From Gluconobacter thailandicus F149-1 = NBRC 100600 (lineage in GTDB: Bacteria > Pseudomonadota > Alphaproteobacteria > Acetobacterales > Acetobacteraceae), in assembly GCF_000964465.1 (NCBI RefSeq), contig NZ_BANH01000001.1, forward strand, positions 1 through 45,806: DNA of 45,806 nt, written 5' to 3'. The position numbers and the translations under genes are program-made. The notes under the pieces are model-generated. The model saw only the letters and a list, made by a program, of their open reading frames with translations. It searched no databases and had not been told where the DNA came from. Shown here piece after piece: positions 9,195 to 18,408 of the stretch (position 1 is its first letter; the number at the start of each line of letters is the position of its first letter).

Positions 9195-10601
9195 ATGTCC
9201 GATACTTTCGATCTGATCGTTGTTGGTGGCGGTCCTGGCGGCTACGTTGCAGCGCTTCGGGCCAGCCAGCTTGGCATGAGCGTTGCCATCGTGGAGAGCA
9301 CGCATTTTGGTGGCGTCTGCCTCAACTGGGGCTGTATCCCGACCAAAGCGCTGCTGCGCTCCTCCGAAATTCATCATCTTTTGCATGATCTGAATACATT
9401 CGGCTTCTCGGCCGAGAACGTGTCCTTCGATCTGACCAAGATTGTGGCCAGATCCCGTGGCATTGCCCGCCGCATGGGCGGCGGCATTGCCCATCTGCTC
9501 AAGAAGGCCAAGGTCACGACCTTTGACGGTCGGGCGAAACTGGCTGGCCGGGCAGGGGAAGCCCACAAGGTTTCCATCACCAAGGATGGTGCCGAAGTGG
9601 CGGTCATCAAGTCGCCTAACGTCATTCTTGCTACCGGTGCACGCGGCCGTCAGCTTCCGGGTCTGGAGACAGATGGCAAGCTGATCTGGGGGGCACGCGA
9701 AGCGATGACCCCAACCGAACTGCCGAAGCGCCTGCTGGTCATCGGTTCTGGTGCCATCGGTATCGAATTTGCGTCCTTCTATCGCAACATGGGCAGCGAA
9801 GTAACGATTGCCGAAGTGGCGGACCGCATCCTGATCGCTGAAGATCCGGAAATCAGTGCAGCGGCCCGCAAGGCCTTCGAAAAGCAGGGGATGAAGATCA
9901 TCACCGGTGCGAAGGTTGGCCCGCTTCAGAAGGGTGAAAACGAGGTTTCCACCACCATTGAAAGTGCGTCCGGTACGATCGATCTGACTGTGGACCGCGT
10001 GATCTGCGCTGTCGGCATTGTCGGAAACGTTGAAGATCTCGGTCTGGAAGGGACCAAGGTTCAGGTTGATCGCACCCATATAGTTACGGATGGCTTCTGC
10101 CGCACGGCAGAACCAGGTATCTACGCTATCGGTGACGTTGCGGGCGCTCCATGGCTGGCCCATAAGGCAAGTCACGAGGGCATTCTCTGCGTTGAAAAGA
10201 TTGCTGGTCGTTCGCCGCAGCCTCTTCATGCACTGAACATTCCGGGCTGCACCTACTCCCGTCCGCAGATCGCTTCGGTTGGTCTGAGCGAGGAAAAGGC
10301 TATCGCTGCGGGGCACAAGGTTCGTGTTGGACGCTTCCCATTCATTGCCAACGGCAAAGCCGTGGCGATGGGTGAGACGGAAGGCATGGTCAAGACCGTG
10401 TTTGATGCCACAACCGGGGAGTTGCTGGGTGCTCACATGATCGGCGCGGAAGTTACGGAAATGATTCAGGGCTATGTCATTGCCCGGACAGGTGAACTGA
10501 CGGAAGCAGAACTGATCGAGACGGTTTTCCCGCATCCGACAATTTCCGAGACGATGCATGAAGCGACTCTGGCGGCCTTCGACGGTCCGCTCCATATCTG
10601 A
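9195..10601 (+). CDS. lpd: Dihydrolipoamide dehydrogenase (E3)
   Basis: E3 is an FAD flavoenzyme that reoxidises dihydrolipoamide and reduces NAD+. The 468 residues begin with the FAD-binding [12 protein letters not shown]. The redox disulfide is Cys42/Cys47 in [16 protein letters not shown]. The NAD-binding glycine motif is [11 protein letters not shown]. The catalytic dyad is His447/Glu452 in HPTISE. It has no lipoyl extension. Its place in the pdh operon suggests dedication to pyruvate dehydrogenase, though sharing with oxoglutarate dehydrogenase or glycine cleavage is possible. Confidence 0.97.
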   Translation: MSDTFDLIVVGGGPGGYVAALRASQLGMSVAIVESTHFGGVCLNWGCIPTKALLRSSEIHHLLHDLNTFGFSAENVSFDLTKIVARSRGIARRMGGGIAHLLKKAKVTTFDGRAKLAGRAGEAHKVSITKDGAEVAVIKSPNVILATGARGRQLPGLETDGKLIWGAREAMTPTELPKRLLVIGSGAIGIEFASFYRNMGSEVTIAEVADRILIAEDPEISAAARKAFEKQGMKIITGAKVGPLQKGENEVSTTIESASGTIDLTVDRVICAVGIVGNVEDLGLEGTKVQVDRTHIVTDGFCRTAEPGIYAIGDVAGAPWLAHKASHEGILCVEKIAGRSPQPLHALNIPGCTYSRPQIASVGLSEEKAIAAGHKVRVGRFPFIANGKAVAMGETEGMVKTVFDATTGELLGAHMIGAEVTEMIQGYVIARTGELTEAELIETVFPHPTISETMHEATLAAFDGPLHI

Positions 10602-10606
10602 GCACC

Positions 10607-11575
10607 ATGTCCCAGCGCATCACCATAGATCATCGTGAGATGTCCGCTCTCCGCCACCCGGAGAAGGCACATCGTCCCGACAACCCGATCCAGCGCAAAC
10701 CATCCTGGATTCGGGTAAAGGCGCCCAATCATCCCGTGTATCATGAGACACGGGCGCTGATGCGGGAGGCCAATCTGGTCACGGTCTGCGAGGAAGCAGC
10801 CTGCCCGAATATCGGGGAGTGCTGGTCCCAGCGTCACGCGACAATGATGATCATGGGCGAAATCTGCACACGGGCCTGTTCTTTCTGCAACGTGACCACT
10901 GGCCTGCCAAAAGCCCTGGATGCAGATGAACCACGACGCGTGGGAGAAGCCGTAGCAAAGCTCGGCCTCAAACATGTTGTCATCACATCTGTTGACCGTG
11001 ATGACCTTGCGGATGGCGGAGCACGCCATTTCGCACAGGTCATTCAGGCCATACGATCAGCGTCTCCGGAAACGACCATCGAGATCCTGACGCCTGATTT
11101 TCTTCGGAAACCGGGTGCACTTGAGATCGTGGTTGAAGCACGGCCAGACGTTTTCAATCACAATATCGAGACCGTGCCCCGTCTCTATCCCACAATCCGT
11201 CCCGGTGCGCGATACTATCAGTCATTGCGTCTACTGGACGGTGTGAAGAGGCTCGATCCATCCATTTTCACCAAGTCTGGCCTAATGCTTGGCCTGGGTG
11301 AAGAGAAGTTGGAAGTATGGCAGGTCATGGATGATTTCAGGGTCGCCGACGTCGATTTTCTGACGTTGGGACAGTACCTTCAGCCGAGCGTGAAGCATGC
11401 GGCGGTCGAAAAGTTTGTTACCCCTGAAGAGTTTGACGGCTATGCTGGTGCTGCCCGTTCAAAAGGATTTCTTCAGGTCAGCGCAAGCCCTCTGACACGA
11501 TCCTCCTATCACGCGGACAGCGATTTCGCGAAGCTCCAGGCTGCGCGGACCAGCCGTCTGAAAGAAAGTCTCTGA
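10607..11575 (+). CDS. lipA: Lipoyl synthase
   Basis: LipA is a radical-SAM enzyme that inserts two sulfurs into octanoyl groups on lipoyl domains. Both iron-sulfur clusters are visible: the auxiliary cluster [12 protein letters not shown] (Cys61, Cys66, Cys72) and the radical-SAM cluster CTRACSFC (Cys87, Cys91, Cys94). The C-terminal RSSYHAD serine motif is also present. 322 residues. It lies 5 bases after lpd. Placement in the pdh operon supplies the cofactor for the two lipoyl domains made by pdhB and pdhC. lipB is not in the window. Confidence 0.97.
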   Translation: MSQRITIDHREMSALRHPEKAHRPDNPIQRKPSWIRVKAPNHPVYHETRALMREANLVTVCEEAACPNIGECWSQRHATMMIMGEICTRACSFCNVTTGLPKALDADEPRRVGEAVAKLGLKHVVITSVDRDDLADGGARHFAQVIQAIRSASPETTIEILTPDFLRKPGALEIVVEARPDVFNHNIETVPRLYPTIRPGARYYQSLRLLDGVKRLDPSIFTKSGLMLGLGEEKLEVWQVMDDFRVADVDFLTLGQYLQPSVKHAAVEKFVTPEEFDGYAGAARSKGFLQVSASPLTRSSYHADSDFAKLQAARTSRLKESL

Positions 11576-12057
11576 TGCCGACACATGCCGAGCAACGGTT
11601 GATCGCTTATACGCCGGAACAGCTTTTTGATCTGGTAGCAGATGTGGAGAAATATCCGCAGTTCCTGCCATGGTGTGTCAAGGCGACCATCAAGTCCCAG
11701 ACAGAGCAGGAACTTGTGGCAGAATTGACCATTGGGTTCGGTCCTTTTCGGGAAACCTTCACCAGCCGTGTCACACTTGAGCGTCCATCACGCATTAGAG
11801 TGCGCTACGAGAAGGGGCCTTTTCGGTATCTGAACAATGTCTGGACGTTCACGCCGGATCCGCGGGGTTGCCTTGTAGATTTCTTCGTGGACTTCGAGTT
11901 TCGATCCCGTCTGCTGCAAAATGCAATGGGTGTGGTGTTCAATGAGGGTGTTCGCCTGATGGTCTCCGCTTTCATCAAGCGGGCCCGGGACATTTATGGC
12001 GTGCAGACTGCTCAGAAGCCGTACACCCCAACCCGGATTATCCTGATCGAAAGATAA
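11575..12057 (+). CDS. COQ10/RatA-family START-domain protein
   Basis: A 160-residue single-domain START/SRPBCC protein: AYTPEQLFDLVADVEKYPQFLPWCV at the N-terminus, a central beta sheet, and a long C-terminal helix (NEGVRLMVSAFIKRARDIYG). This is the family of mitochondrial COQ10, which binds ubiquinone, and of bacterial RatA, described as a ribosome-association toxin. In alphaproteobacteria a ubiquinone-related role seems more likely, but that is an inference. The start overlaps the lipA stop as TGATG, making it the last gene of the pdh-lipA operon. Confidence 0.9.
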   Translation: MPTHAEQRLIAYTPEQLFDLVADVEKYPQFLPWCVKATIKSQTEQELVAELTIGFGPFRETFTSRVTLERPSRIRVRYEKGPFRYLNNVWTFTPDPRGCLVDFFVDFEFRSRLLQNAMGVVFNEGVRLMVSAFIKRARDIYGVQTAQKPYTPTRIILIER

Positions 12058-12076
12058 ATTTCGTAATATGTTATGA

Positions 12077-12120
12077 ACCATTCGGCGTACGGACCGTTTC
12101 AGGCCCAACCACCGAATGGT
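12077..12120 (+). other. Inverted repeat between ratA and the His-rich protein gene
   Basis: A 9-base perfect inverted repeat (ACCATTCGG at 12077-12085, CCGAATGGT at 12112-12120) has a 26-base spacer and is itself flanked by direct GTTATGAA copies. There is no T tract, so it is not a clear terminator. It could be an operator or a leader hairpin of the downstream gene, whose ATG is at 12140. Confidence 0.4.
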
Positions 12121-12139
12121 GTTATGAAAGGATTACGCA

Positions 12140-12460
12140 ATGAAGAAGCTTTCCTTCGGCGCATTTGCCCTCTCGGCTCTGATCGCTGCTGCATCTCCCG
12201 CCCTGGCGGCAGACCATCATGGGCATCATCATCACAAGAAGTCTGGTGAACACGCCCAGAAGTCTGATGAAGCTTCTGCCACGGATGCGCTGAACGCCCG
12301 TTCTCTTCAGCAGGCCCAGACCCCGGTTCAGGCACAGGCTCCAGCAGCCCCGATGCCAGTTGCAACAGCTCCGACATCCGCTGCTGTTCCGACGGCACCT
12401 GTTCCGCCAGCCCCTCCGGCATCCACAATGCCAGCGACGGCACCAAACGACGGCCAATAA
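12140..12460 (+). CDS. Small exported His- and Ala/Pro-rich protein
   Basis: 106 residues. A clear signal peptide (MKK, hydrophobic core, then SPALA-A at about residue 24) is followed at once by a metal-binding-like His cluster DHHGHHHHKK. The rest is low complexity, rich in Ala, Pro, Gln and Thr, and probably disordered. The ribosome site GAAAGGA lies about 8 bases before the ATG. No known family is recognised. The His cluster at the mature N-terminus suggests divalent metal binding in the periplasm, an inference only. The gene is monocistronic and ends at a strong terminator. Confidence 0.8.
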   Translation: MKKLSFGAFALSALIAAASPALAADHHGHHHHKKSGEHAQKSDEASATDALNARSLQQAQTPVQAQAPAAPMPVATAPTSAAVPTAPVPPAPPASTMPATAPNDGQ

Positions 12461-12482
12461 GCTCTCAGTCTCTTGGCCAAAT

Positions 12483-12516
12483 AAAAAAGCCCCTGCCAAT
12501 CAGCAGGGGCTTTTTT
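12483..12516. terminator. Strong bidirectional intrinsic terminator
   Basis: The stem GCCCCTG (12489-12495) and CAGGGGC (12504-12510) has an 8-base loop. It is flanked by six A (12483-12488) and six T (12511-12516), so it works in both directions. It sits between the plus-strand His-rich gene and the convergent minus-strand pncC. Confidence 0.93.
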
Positions 12517-12520
12517 CGTT

Positions 12521-13006
12521 TCAAACTTTCAGGATCATCTCCAGAGCGTGCCTGACTGTTGCATTTCGCACGTCAGACCTGCCCCCTGGAAAGACATGCC
12601 GCTCTGTACGGCTTGCACCCTGAAAAACTGATATTCCAAAACAGACCGTCCCGACTGGTTTGCCAGCCGTCCCCCCATCAGGGCCCGCTATTCCGGTAAC
12701 TGCTATGGCGATTGTCGCATCCGCTGCGTGCCATAATGCTCCCTCAGCCATGGCTTGCGCGGTCTCTTCACTGACAGCCCCACAACCGGCCAGGATCTCT
12801 TCAGAGACGCCAGCAGCGCTCATCTTCAGGGCATTGGAATAGGTGATTAGGCCGCCTTCAATGACATTCGATGAGCCCGGAATGTCTGTCAGCGCGGCGC
12901 AGATCATCCCGCCTGTGCAACTCTCAACCGTGATGAGACGCATGCCCCGGTCAGAAAGATGCTTCAGCACTTTTTCCGACAGTGTTCGGAAATCAGTTCC
13001 TGACAT
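12521..13006 (-). CDS. pncC: Nicotinamide-nucleotide amidohydrolase, CinA C-terminal domain family
   Basis: A 161-residue stand-alone CinA-C domain, which deamidates NMN to nicotinate mononucleotide in pyridine-nucleotide recycling. Motifs: ITVESCTGGMICAALTDIPGSS, GGLITYSN, the VSEETAQAMAEGA helix, and AVTGIAGPDGGTAGKPVGTVC. The start is taken at the ATG ending at 13006 (MSGTDF). A GTG three codons upstream is also possible. It overlaps the end of the lytic transglycosylase gene, so the two are probably coupled. The N-terminal MoaB-like domain of full CinA is absent. Confidence 0.92.
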   Translation of the reverse strand: MSGTDFRTLSEKVLKHLSDRGMRLITVESCTGGMICAALTDIPGSSNVIEGGLITYSNALKMSAAGVSEEILAGCGAVSEETAQAMAEGALWHAADATIAIAVTGIAGPDGGTAGKPVGTVCFGISVFQGASRTERHVFPGGRSDVRNATVRHALEMILKV

Positions 13007-14870
13007 TGGCTGCACTCACGCGATAGACCATCATATTGGCTTCAATATTTTCGATATACATTCGCGTTTCCCGATAAGGCAGGCGTTCAATCCAGTCCAG
13101 TAGTCCGTCTTTCGTCATCGGATTCGCGGGAGGGTTGGCTTTAAGCCAGAGGTCAACTCTATGCGGACCGGCATTATAGGCGGCCAAGGCGTATGGAATG
13201 GTATTTTCGAACCGCTCCAGAAGCTGAGACACATAGGCATTCCCAACAGTCAGATTGATATGCGGATCAAGCAAAGCGGCAGCCGAGACGTTCATGCTAC
13301 CCATATGTGCACGACGGACAACATCCTTTGCCGCAGCGGGCAAAATTTGTAGCAATCCAACCGCATGCGCACTGCTGATCGCAGCTGGATCAAATCCACT
13401 TTCCTGCCGAATAACAGCAGGAAGAAGGCCGTCCGGCACGGTAGATGCCTCAGGCCAGGGATCTGGGAACCCCTGAGGATAAAGTGCTACACCTTTTCGG
13501 GACAAAGCATGTGCTGCGAAGACTTCAGCCGCAGGAACATTCAGGTATCCCCCCAGATCAGCCACAGCTTTCTGACCTTCCGCAGAAGGATTGGCGATTT
13601 GAAGCAAAAGAAGAAAGTCCTTTGCGTGCTCCAGATCACCGGACTGAGCAAGGTCTGTGGCGGCTTCGACAAGATCCTGACGTTGCAAGGTGCCGGTTGA
13701 AAGAGACGGAAGACCCTGCAGGTCCTTTTGAAGAGCATGATCGAAATCTGGTGAAGACGCGCCAGAGACAAGAAAAGACTGTTCTCCGGTCAGCGCTGCC
13801 TGAGCAAGTTGACCATGAAAAGTCGTGGGAAAGCGTATTGCCTGCTGGAAGGCAGCCTGTGCACCACTTGCATCGCCCGCAGCCTGACGGGAACGCCCGA
13901 CCCAGTAGCAGCCACGCGCCTGCATGGAGAGGGACGTCGCCTGCTGTAACGGGACAAAAAACTGTTCGGCTTTCTGGGGATTATCAAGCAGCCGCAAAGC
14001 AATGAAGCCAGACAGGTTCTGTGCTTCCTGACGATCAATCTCGGTGAGGGGGAGCGTCATATCCTGAGCAAGTGCGTAGGCGTCTTGCACGCGGCCCGCC
14101 AGAAGAAAGGCTCGGGCAAGACTGGCACGCTCACTCGACCAGTCGTGAGACGGTGCATTTGATTGAAGGGCATAACCCGCGGACGTCCATAGGGCCAACG
14201 CCTCATCCAGACGATCGCCACGACGCAGCGCTTTCAAACGATAGCGTATCAGCGTGGGGTCCGACCGCTCCGTAGCGGACAAGGCATTAAAAGCCATATC
14301 AGCGTCCGGAGATGCAGCGCGCTCGGCAAGTCGGGCTTCCGCCAAAGGCTGACGATCAGCGGGAAGGCGATCAATCTGCCGGCTCGCTGCCGAGATCTGA
14401 CCCGAGCTTTCAAGACGCTCATATCGACGCCACTGGTCATCCGGCGTGAAGGCCGTGCCGTAGAGGCCCAGTAGCGTGGCTTCTTCCTGCGCATTACCAA
14501 CCCCTGAAATCCAAAGGTTACGAGCCATTGCCGCAGCATCAGGCAGGTGATCCGCACAAGCAAGGAACGCTGAAACCATTGTCAGCGGCAATGTCGGACA
14601 GAGCTGGTCCAGCGTGCCCGAATCAGACGTGTGGGAAAGGGCGGCCTGATACCGCCACATGATTTTCGTCCGCTGCGGCCATACAGGCGTCTGGATCAGA
14701 AAGGATTCGTAGCTCTCAGCAGGAAGATTACTCGCACCGGGAGCCACCAGTTGCAACCATTGAACGAGCCTCTCCCGAACAGGTGGTGCGAGGTTCGGAG
14801 GCGGAGCTGCTGCGCCCAGACACAGGGCAACAGCAAGAAGAACGGGGCGTTTAGCTCGGCAGCACAACAT
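12993..14870 (-). CDS. slt: Soluble lytic murein transglycosylase (Slt70-like)
   Basis: Cleaves the MurNAc-GlcNAc bond of peptidoglycan to 1,6-anhydro products in the periplasm. After a hydrophobic N-terminal signal (LLAVALCLGAAAPPP), a long alpha-helical, TPR-like superhelix spans about residues 60-460. The C-terminal SLT domain has the catalytic Glu490 in RQESGFD, then SAHAVGLLQILPAAAK and YALAAYNAGPHRVDLWL. The ATG ending at 14870 is preferred: GGAGGAG lies 12 bases upstream, and the longer frame needs a GTG at 14891. It overlaps terC by 20 bases and pncC by 14. Confidence 0.94.
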   Translation of the reverse strand: MLCCRAKRPVLLAVALCLGAAAPPPNLAPPVRERLVQWLQLVAPGASNLPAESYESFLIQTPVWPQRTKIMWRYQAALSHTSDSGTLDQLCPTLPLTMVSAFLACADHLPDAAAMARNLWISGVGNAQEEATLLGLYGTAFTPDDQWRRYERLESSGQISAASRQIDRLPADRQPLAEARLAERAASPDADMAFNALSATERSDPTLIRYRLKALRRGDRLDEALALWTSAGYALQSNAPSHDWSSERASLARAFLLAGRVQDAYALAQDMTLPLTEIDRQEAQNLSGFIALRLLDNPQKAEQFFVPLQQATSLSMQARGCYWVGRSRQAAGDASGAQAAFQQAIRFPTTFHGQLAQAALTGEQSFLVSGASSPDFDHALQKDLQGLPSLSTGTLQRQDLVEAATDLAQSGDLEHAKDFLLLLQIANPSAEGQKAVADLGGYLNVPAAEVFAAHALSRKGVALYPQGFPDPWPEASTVPDGLLPAVIRQESGFDPAAISSAHAVGLLQILPAAAKDVVRRAHMGSMNVSAAALLDPHINLTVGNAYVSQLLERFENTIPYALAAYNAGPHRVDLWLKANPPANPMTKDGLLDWIERLPYRETRMYIENIEANMMVYRVSAANVRN

Positions 14871-15462
14871 GATGCCAGATTTCTCCTCCACCGCGGATGA
14901 TGAGTTCTATCGCCACGGCCAGTACAACAAGCAGACCACACCACGCGATCCAGCGGTAACGGGCGAGAAGCCCCGCAATGAAAGACGCTGCAACACCCAT
15001 CAGCAGCACCGAGAATGACAGACCGCCCATAAGAATCCACGGATGACCCACAGCCGCTCCCGCGACGGCCAGAACATTGTCAAGGCTCATGGAGAGATCG
15101 GCAATGATAATCTTGAGAATGGCAGGACCAAGCCGGGCAGGGGCATCAACCTCGGCTTCCCCTTGGCTATACCGCAATTCCCGGTACATCTTCCAGCACA
15201 CCCACAAAAGAAGACAGCCACCGGCGAGTGTCAGTCCCACAATTGCAAGAAGGCGGGCTGCGACAAGGGCCAGAGCGATACGCAGCAGTGCTGCGAATGC
15301 GGTCCCAATAAGAATGGCCAGACGCCTCTGCTGCCCCTGAAGGCGCCGAACGGCCATCCCGATGACAACCGCGTTGTCTCCGGCGAGAGTGATATCAATG
15401 AGCGTAACCTGCGCCAGAGCGATCAGGGCATGCGTGAAGTTATCTGGGAACAAGGTTGTCAT
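14851..15462 (-). CDS. TerC-family integral membrane protein (YjbE-like)
   Basis: 203 residues with about seven membrane segments. Two paired family motifs are visible: DITLAGDNAVVIGMA near residue 25, and a second half-repeat IIIADLSMSLDNVLAVAGAA near 120. The conserved Asp/Asn pairs (GDN, LDN) are the hallmark of TerC and related LysE-superfamily proteins, which are linked to metal-ion (Mn) efflux and loading of exported metalloproteins. Tellurite resistance is not implied. It is first in the minus-strand unit terC-slt-pncC and divergent from purB. Confidence 0.9.
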   Translation of the reverse strand: MTTLFPDNFTHALIALAQVTLIDITLAGDNAVVIGMAVRRLQGQQRRLAILIGTAFAALLRIALALVAARLLAIVGLTLAGGCLLLWVCWKMYRELRYSQGEAEVDAPARLGPAILKIIIADLSMSLDNVLAVAGAAVGHPWILMGGLSFSVLLMGVAASFIAGLLARYRWIAWCGLLVVLAVAIELIIRGGGEIWHHVVLPS

Positions 15463-15543
15463 TCTTCCAAAAGGGGTCCGTGCAATCTCTTCGTATTTGG
15501 TCTAAGCAGCCTCCGTAAAGCCCCACTCGCTCCCGGAGTTCTC
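15463..15543. promoter_or_regulatory. Divergent promoter region between terC and purB
   Basis: An 81-base space between two divergently starting genes must hold both promoters or their 5' leaders. A ribosome site GGAG lies 5 bases before the purB ATG. No unambiguous -35/-10 pair or PurR-type box is recognisable. Confidence 0.45.
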
Positions 15544-16875
15544 ATGGTTCCGCGTTACAGCCGCCCCCAGATGACCGCAATCTGGTCGCCCGCCAACCGC
15601 TACCGGATCTGGTTCGAAATCGAAGCCCTGGCCTGTGAAGCCATGGCTCAGCAGGGCGCCATGCCTGCCGAATCAGCCAAAACGATCCGCGAAAAGGGAG
15701 ACGCCGCAATGGCTGCGTTCTCCGATGCTGATCTGGCCCGGATTGACGAGATCGAGGCCGAAACGCGCCATGACGTGATTGCGTTCCTGACCTGGCTTGC
15801 AGAAAAGGTCGGTCCGGACAGCCGCTTCGTGCATCTGGGCATGACGTCTTCCGACGTGCTTGACACCTGCCTGTCCGTTCAGATGACACAGGCCGCCGAC
15901 CTTCTGCTTGAAGATCTGGATCGCGTTCTGGACGCCCTCAAGACACGCGCCTATGAGCACAAGCTGACTGTCACGATCGGCCGCAGCCACGCCATTCATG
16001 CTGAACCGACGAGCTTTGGCCTGAAACTGGCTGGCCACTACGCTGAGTTTGCCCGTAACAAGGAGCGTCTGCTGCAGGCACGCAAGGAAATCGCCGTCTG
16101 TGCCATTTCCGGCGCCGTGGGTACCTACGCGCATATCGACCCGGCTGTTGAAGAGTATGTTGCTGACAAGCTCGGGCTTGTTGCCGAGAGCGTTTCCACG
16201 CAGGTCATCCCGCGTGACCGCCACGCTGCTTTCTTCTGCACGCTCGGCGTCATTGCAAGCGGCATTGAGCGTCTGGCCGTCGAAGTGCGTCACCTCCAGC
16301 GCTCGGAAGTCCGGGAAGCGGAAGAGTTCTTCCACAAGGGCCAGAAGGGCAGTTCCGCGATGCCGCACAAGCGGAATCCGGTTCTTTCCGAAAACCTGAC
16401 CGGCCTTGCCCGTCTGATCCGCTCGCATGTCGTTCCGGCGCTTGAGAACGTGGCGCTGTGGCACGAGCGGGACATCAGCCACTCTTCCGTAGAGCGGAAC
16501 ATCTGCCCGGACGGAACAATCGGGCTTGATTTCGCCCTGATCCGTCTGGCTGGCATGATGGAAAAGCTGGTGATCTATCCGGATCAGATGATTGCCAACA
16601 TGGAAAGCCTCGGTGGCGTGGTGCATTCCGGCGAAGTTCTGCTGGTTCTGGCCCGTGCCGGCATTTCCCGTGAAGACGCCTACCGGATTGTGCAGCGCAA
16701 CGCCATGGAGACATGGACGAAGCTGGGTAAGCCGGGCTTCCGCACGTTCCGCGAAAATCTGGAGGCCGACCCGGAAGTGTCAGGTCGTGTGAGCGCAGAG
16801 GTTCTGGACCGCGCATTCGATCCGGCACAGCATCTCAAGCAGATTGATCGTATCTACAGCCGCGTTTTCGGCTAA
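15544..16875 (+). CDS. purB: Adenylosuccinate lyase
   Basis: Catalyses two purine steps, SAICAR to AICAR and adenylosuccinate to AMP. 443 residues of the fumarase/aspartase superfamily. Features: MVPRYSRPQMTAIWS at the start, RHDVIAFLTWL, the GMTSSDVLDTCLS motif, and the signature loop SSAMPHKRNP at residues 270-279. The frame stays open upstream to 15043, but that extension is antisense to terC. The ATG at 15544, with GGAG just before it, matches the family start. Confidence 0.97.
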   Translation: MVPRYSRPQMTAIWSPANRYRIWFEIEALACEAMAQQGAMPAESAKTIREKGDAAMAAFSDADLARIDEIEAETRHDVIAFLTWLAEKVGPDSRFVHLGMTSSDVLDTCLSVQMTQAADLLLEDLDRVLDALKTRAYEHKLTVTIGRSHAIHAEPTSFGLKLAGHYAEFARNKERLLQARKEIAVCAISGAVGTYAHIDPAVEEYVADKLGLVAESVSTQVIPRDRHAAFFCTLGVIASGIERLAVEVRHLQRSEVREAEEFFHKGQKGSSAMPHKRNPVLSENLTGLARLIRSHVVPALENVALWHERDISHSSVERNICPDGTIGLDFALIRLAGMMEKLVIYPDQMIANMESLGGVVHSGEVLLVLARAGISREDAYRIVQRNAMETWTKLGKPGFRTFRENLEADPEVSGRVSAEVLDRAFDPAQHLKQIDRIYSRVFG

Positions 16876-16890
16876 TCTGGACAAATCTGG

Positions 16891-16949
16891 GCGGGAATAG
16901 TTTTCCCGCACTCTCGCGGTTCCGGTTCCGTAATGCTATGGAACCGGAA
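16891..16949 (+). other. Two tandem hairpins between purB and purC
   Basis: First hairpin: GCGGGAA (16891-16897) and TTCCCGC (16903-16909), loop 5. Second: a perfect 10-base stem TTCCGGTTCC (16920-16929) and GGAACCGGAA (16940-16949), loop 10. Neither is followed by a T run. They could be a factor-aided termination site, an mRNA-processing or stability element, or a leader of purC. Confidence 0.55.
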
Positions 16950-17018
16950 AACCGTCGCTGGACCAGCCGTTTCCGCATCCCTACGAACCGGGACGGCGCA
17001 ACGCAGTAAGGATTGCTC

Positions 17019-17783
17019 ATGGCCCGCCGCCGCCAGCTTTACGAAGGCAAAGCCAAGGTTCTTTTTGAAGGACCAGAGCCCGGAACGCTCGTGCAGTATT
17101 TCAAGGATGACGCCACCGCCGGAAACGGCGCGAAAAGTGGTATCATCACCGGGAAGGGTGTGCTGAATAACCGTATCAGCGAACATCTGATGATGAAGCT
17201 GCATGACATCAACATCCCCACGCACTTCATTCGCCGTCTTAACATGCGCGAGCAGCTGATCCGGGAAGTCGAGATTATCCCGCTGGAAGTTGTCGTCCGC
17301 AACGTGGCAGCTGGCTCCATCGCCAAGCGCCTGGGCATTCCCGAGGGAACGCGCCTGCCACGCACCATCATCGAATATTATTACAAGAATGATTCCCTTG
17401 GAGACCCGATGGTCTCGGAGGAGCATATCGCCGCATTCGACTGGGCCTCTCCGCAGGATCTGGATGACATGAACACCCTTGCTCTCAGGACCAATGATTT
17501 CCTGATGGGAGTTTTCATGGGTGTCGGCATTACGCTCGTTGATTTCAAACTGGAATTCGGCCGTCTGTGGGAAGGCGAGGAGATGCGGATCATCGTCGCT
17601 GACGAGATCTCTCCGGACAACTGCCGCCTGTGGGACGCCAAAACCAGCGAGAAGATGGACAAGGACCGGTTCCGCAGGGACATGGGCCGCGTCGAGGAAG
17701 CTTATCAGGAAGTCGCACGGCGTCTCGGGATTCTTCCCGAAGCCAGCAATGGAGACCTCAAGGGTCCGGAGGCAGTACAGTGA
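17019..17783 (+). CDS. purC: Phosphoribosylaminoimidazole-succinocarboxamide synthase (SAICAR synthetase)
   Basis: Joins aspartate to CAIR with ATP. 254 residues, the usual bacterial length. Motifs: [16 protein letters not shown] at the N-terminus, [33 protein letters not shown], and [17 protein letters not shown]. The ATG at 17019 is chosen over a TTG two codons earlier because TAAGGA lies 6-7 bases before it. The stop overlaps the purS GTG start (GTGA). Head of the purC-S-[Rap1a-like]-Q-L unit. Confidence 0.97.
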   Translation: MARRRQLYEGKAKVLFEGPEPGTLVQYFKDDATAGNGAKSGIITGKGVLNNRISEHLMMKLHDINIPTHFIRRLNMREQLIREVEIIPLEVVVRNVAAGSIAKRLGIPEGTRLPRTIIEYYYKNDSLGDPMVSEEHIAAFDWASPQDLDDMNTLALRTNDFLMGVFMGVGITLVDFKLEFGRLWEGEEMRIIVADEISPDNCRLWDAKTSEKMDKDRFRRDMGRVEEAYQEVARRLGILPEASNGDLKGPEAVQ

Positions 17784-18022
17784 AGATCCGCGTTTTTGTT
17801 TCCCTGAAGGACGGCGTTCTTGATCCACAGGGCAAGGCTGTTGGCCATGCGCTTGAGTCTCTTGGCTTCAAAGGTGTTGGTGAAGTCCGCGTGAACCGCG
17901 TTGTCGAGCTGGACGTTCCTGCAACGGACAAGGCCGCAGCTGTCAAGCAGGGCGAAGACATGGCCCGCGCACTGCTGGCCAACGAAGTGATCGAGGATTT
18001 CAGCGTCGAGGTGGCAGCATGA
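17780..18022 (+). CDS. purS: Phosphoribosylformylglycinamidine synthase subunit PurS
   Basis: A small 80-residue subunit bridging PurQ and PurL in the three-part FGAM synthetase. Features: [20 protein letters not shown], then [21 protein letters not shown], and a C-terminal [12 protein letters not shown]. The start is the GTG overlapping the purC stop (GTGA at 17780-17783). The same frame is open to 17630 only as an out-of-frame shadow of purC. Confidence 0.95.
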   Translation: MKIRVFVSLKDGVLDPQGKAVGHALESLGFKGVGEVRVNRVVELDVPATDKAAAVKQGEDMARALLANEVIEDFSVEVAA

Positions 18023-18408
18023 AGCTCTTCTCCGCAGCCCTTCTGGCAACCGGTCTTCTGGCCGCGACTGCCGTTCCTGCTCACGCGCAACGCGTCTCCA
18101 AGGTCTCCGGCAAGGCCCTCGGCAATATGTGCTCGGCCAGCAAGTCCACCGCTCTGTGCGATGCTTACCTCGCTGGGGTGATGGACAGCGAAGTCTGGGC
18201 CAAGAAATACGACAGCTACGCGGATGATGCTGGTGCTCCAGTCGCGTTCTGCGTTCCGACGGGTGAGACCACTACGCAGGTTCGCGGCAAACTGATTTCA
18301 TGGCTGCACGCTCACACTGATGCTCTGACGCAGCCGGGTGGCAAGGCCGTTTATCGCGCGCTGCACGAGGCTTATCCGTGCCACGCTGCTTCGGAGGGCC
18401 AGAAATGA
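18019..18408 (+). CDS. Exported Rap1a/Tai-like protein inside the pur operon
   Basis: 129 residues with a clear signal peptide ([16 protein letters not shown], cleavage near AHA-Q at 23-24). The mature part has four cysteines (38, 47, 78, 121). Its pattern resembles the Rap1a/Tai immunity fold: a helix with [11 protein letters not shown], then [23 protein letters not shown], then a C-terminal ALHEAYPC. That family includes immunity proteins to type VI secretion amidase effectors and many secreted proteins of unknown role. It overlaps purS (ATGA at 18019-18022) and purQ (ATGA at 18405-18408), so it is cotranslated with purine enzymes although it leaves the cytoplasm. No effector gene is adjacent. 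Family call is by motif only. Confidence 0.8.
   Translation: MKLFSAALLATGLLAATAVPAHAQRVSKVSGKALGNMCSASKSTALCDAYLAGVMDSEVWAKKYDSYADDAGAPVAFCVPTGETTTQVRGKLISWLHAHTDALTQPGGKAVYRALHEAYPCHAASEGQK

Noticed and set aside
8787-10595. 602-codon open frame on the minus strand
   Set aside because: Fully antisense to pdhC and lpd, whose catalytic motifs are intact. The translation has no family motifs and is a GC-bias shadow.
15043-15543. N-terminal extension of purB by 167 codons
   Set aside because: The extension is antisense to terC and the family start matches the ATG at 15544 with its own ribosome site.
18019-18408. Type VI secretion effector-immunity pair
   Set aside because: Only the immunity-like fold is suggested; no effector or type VI gene lies in the window.
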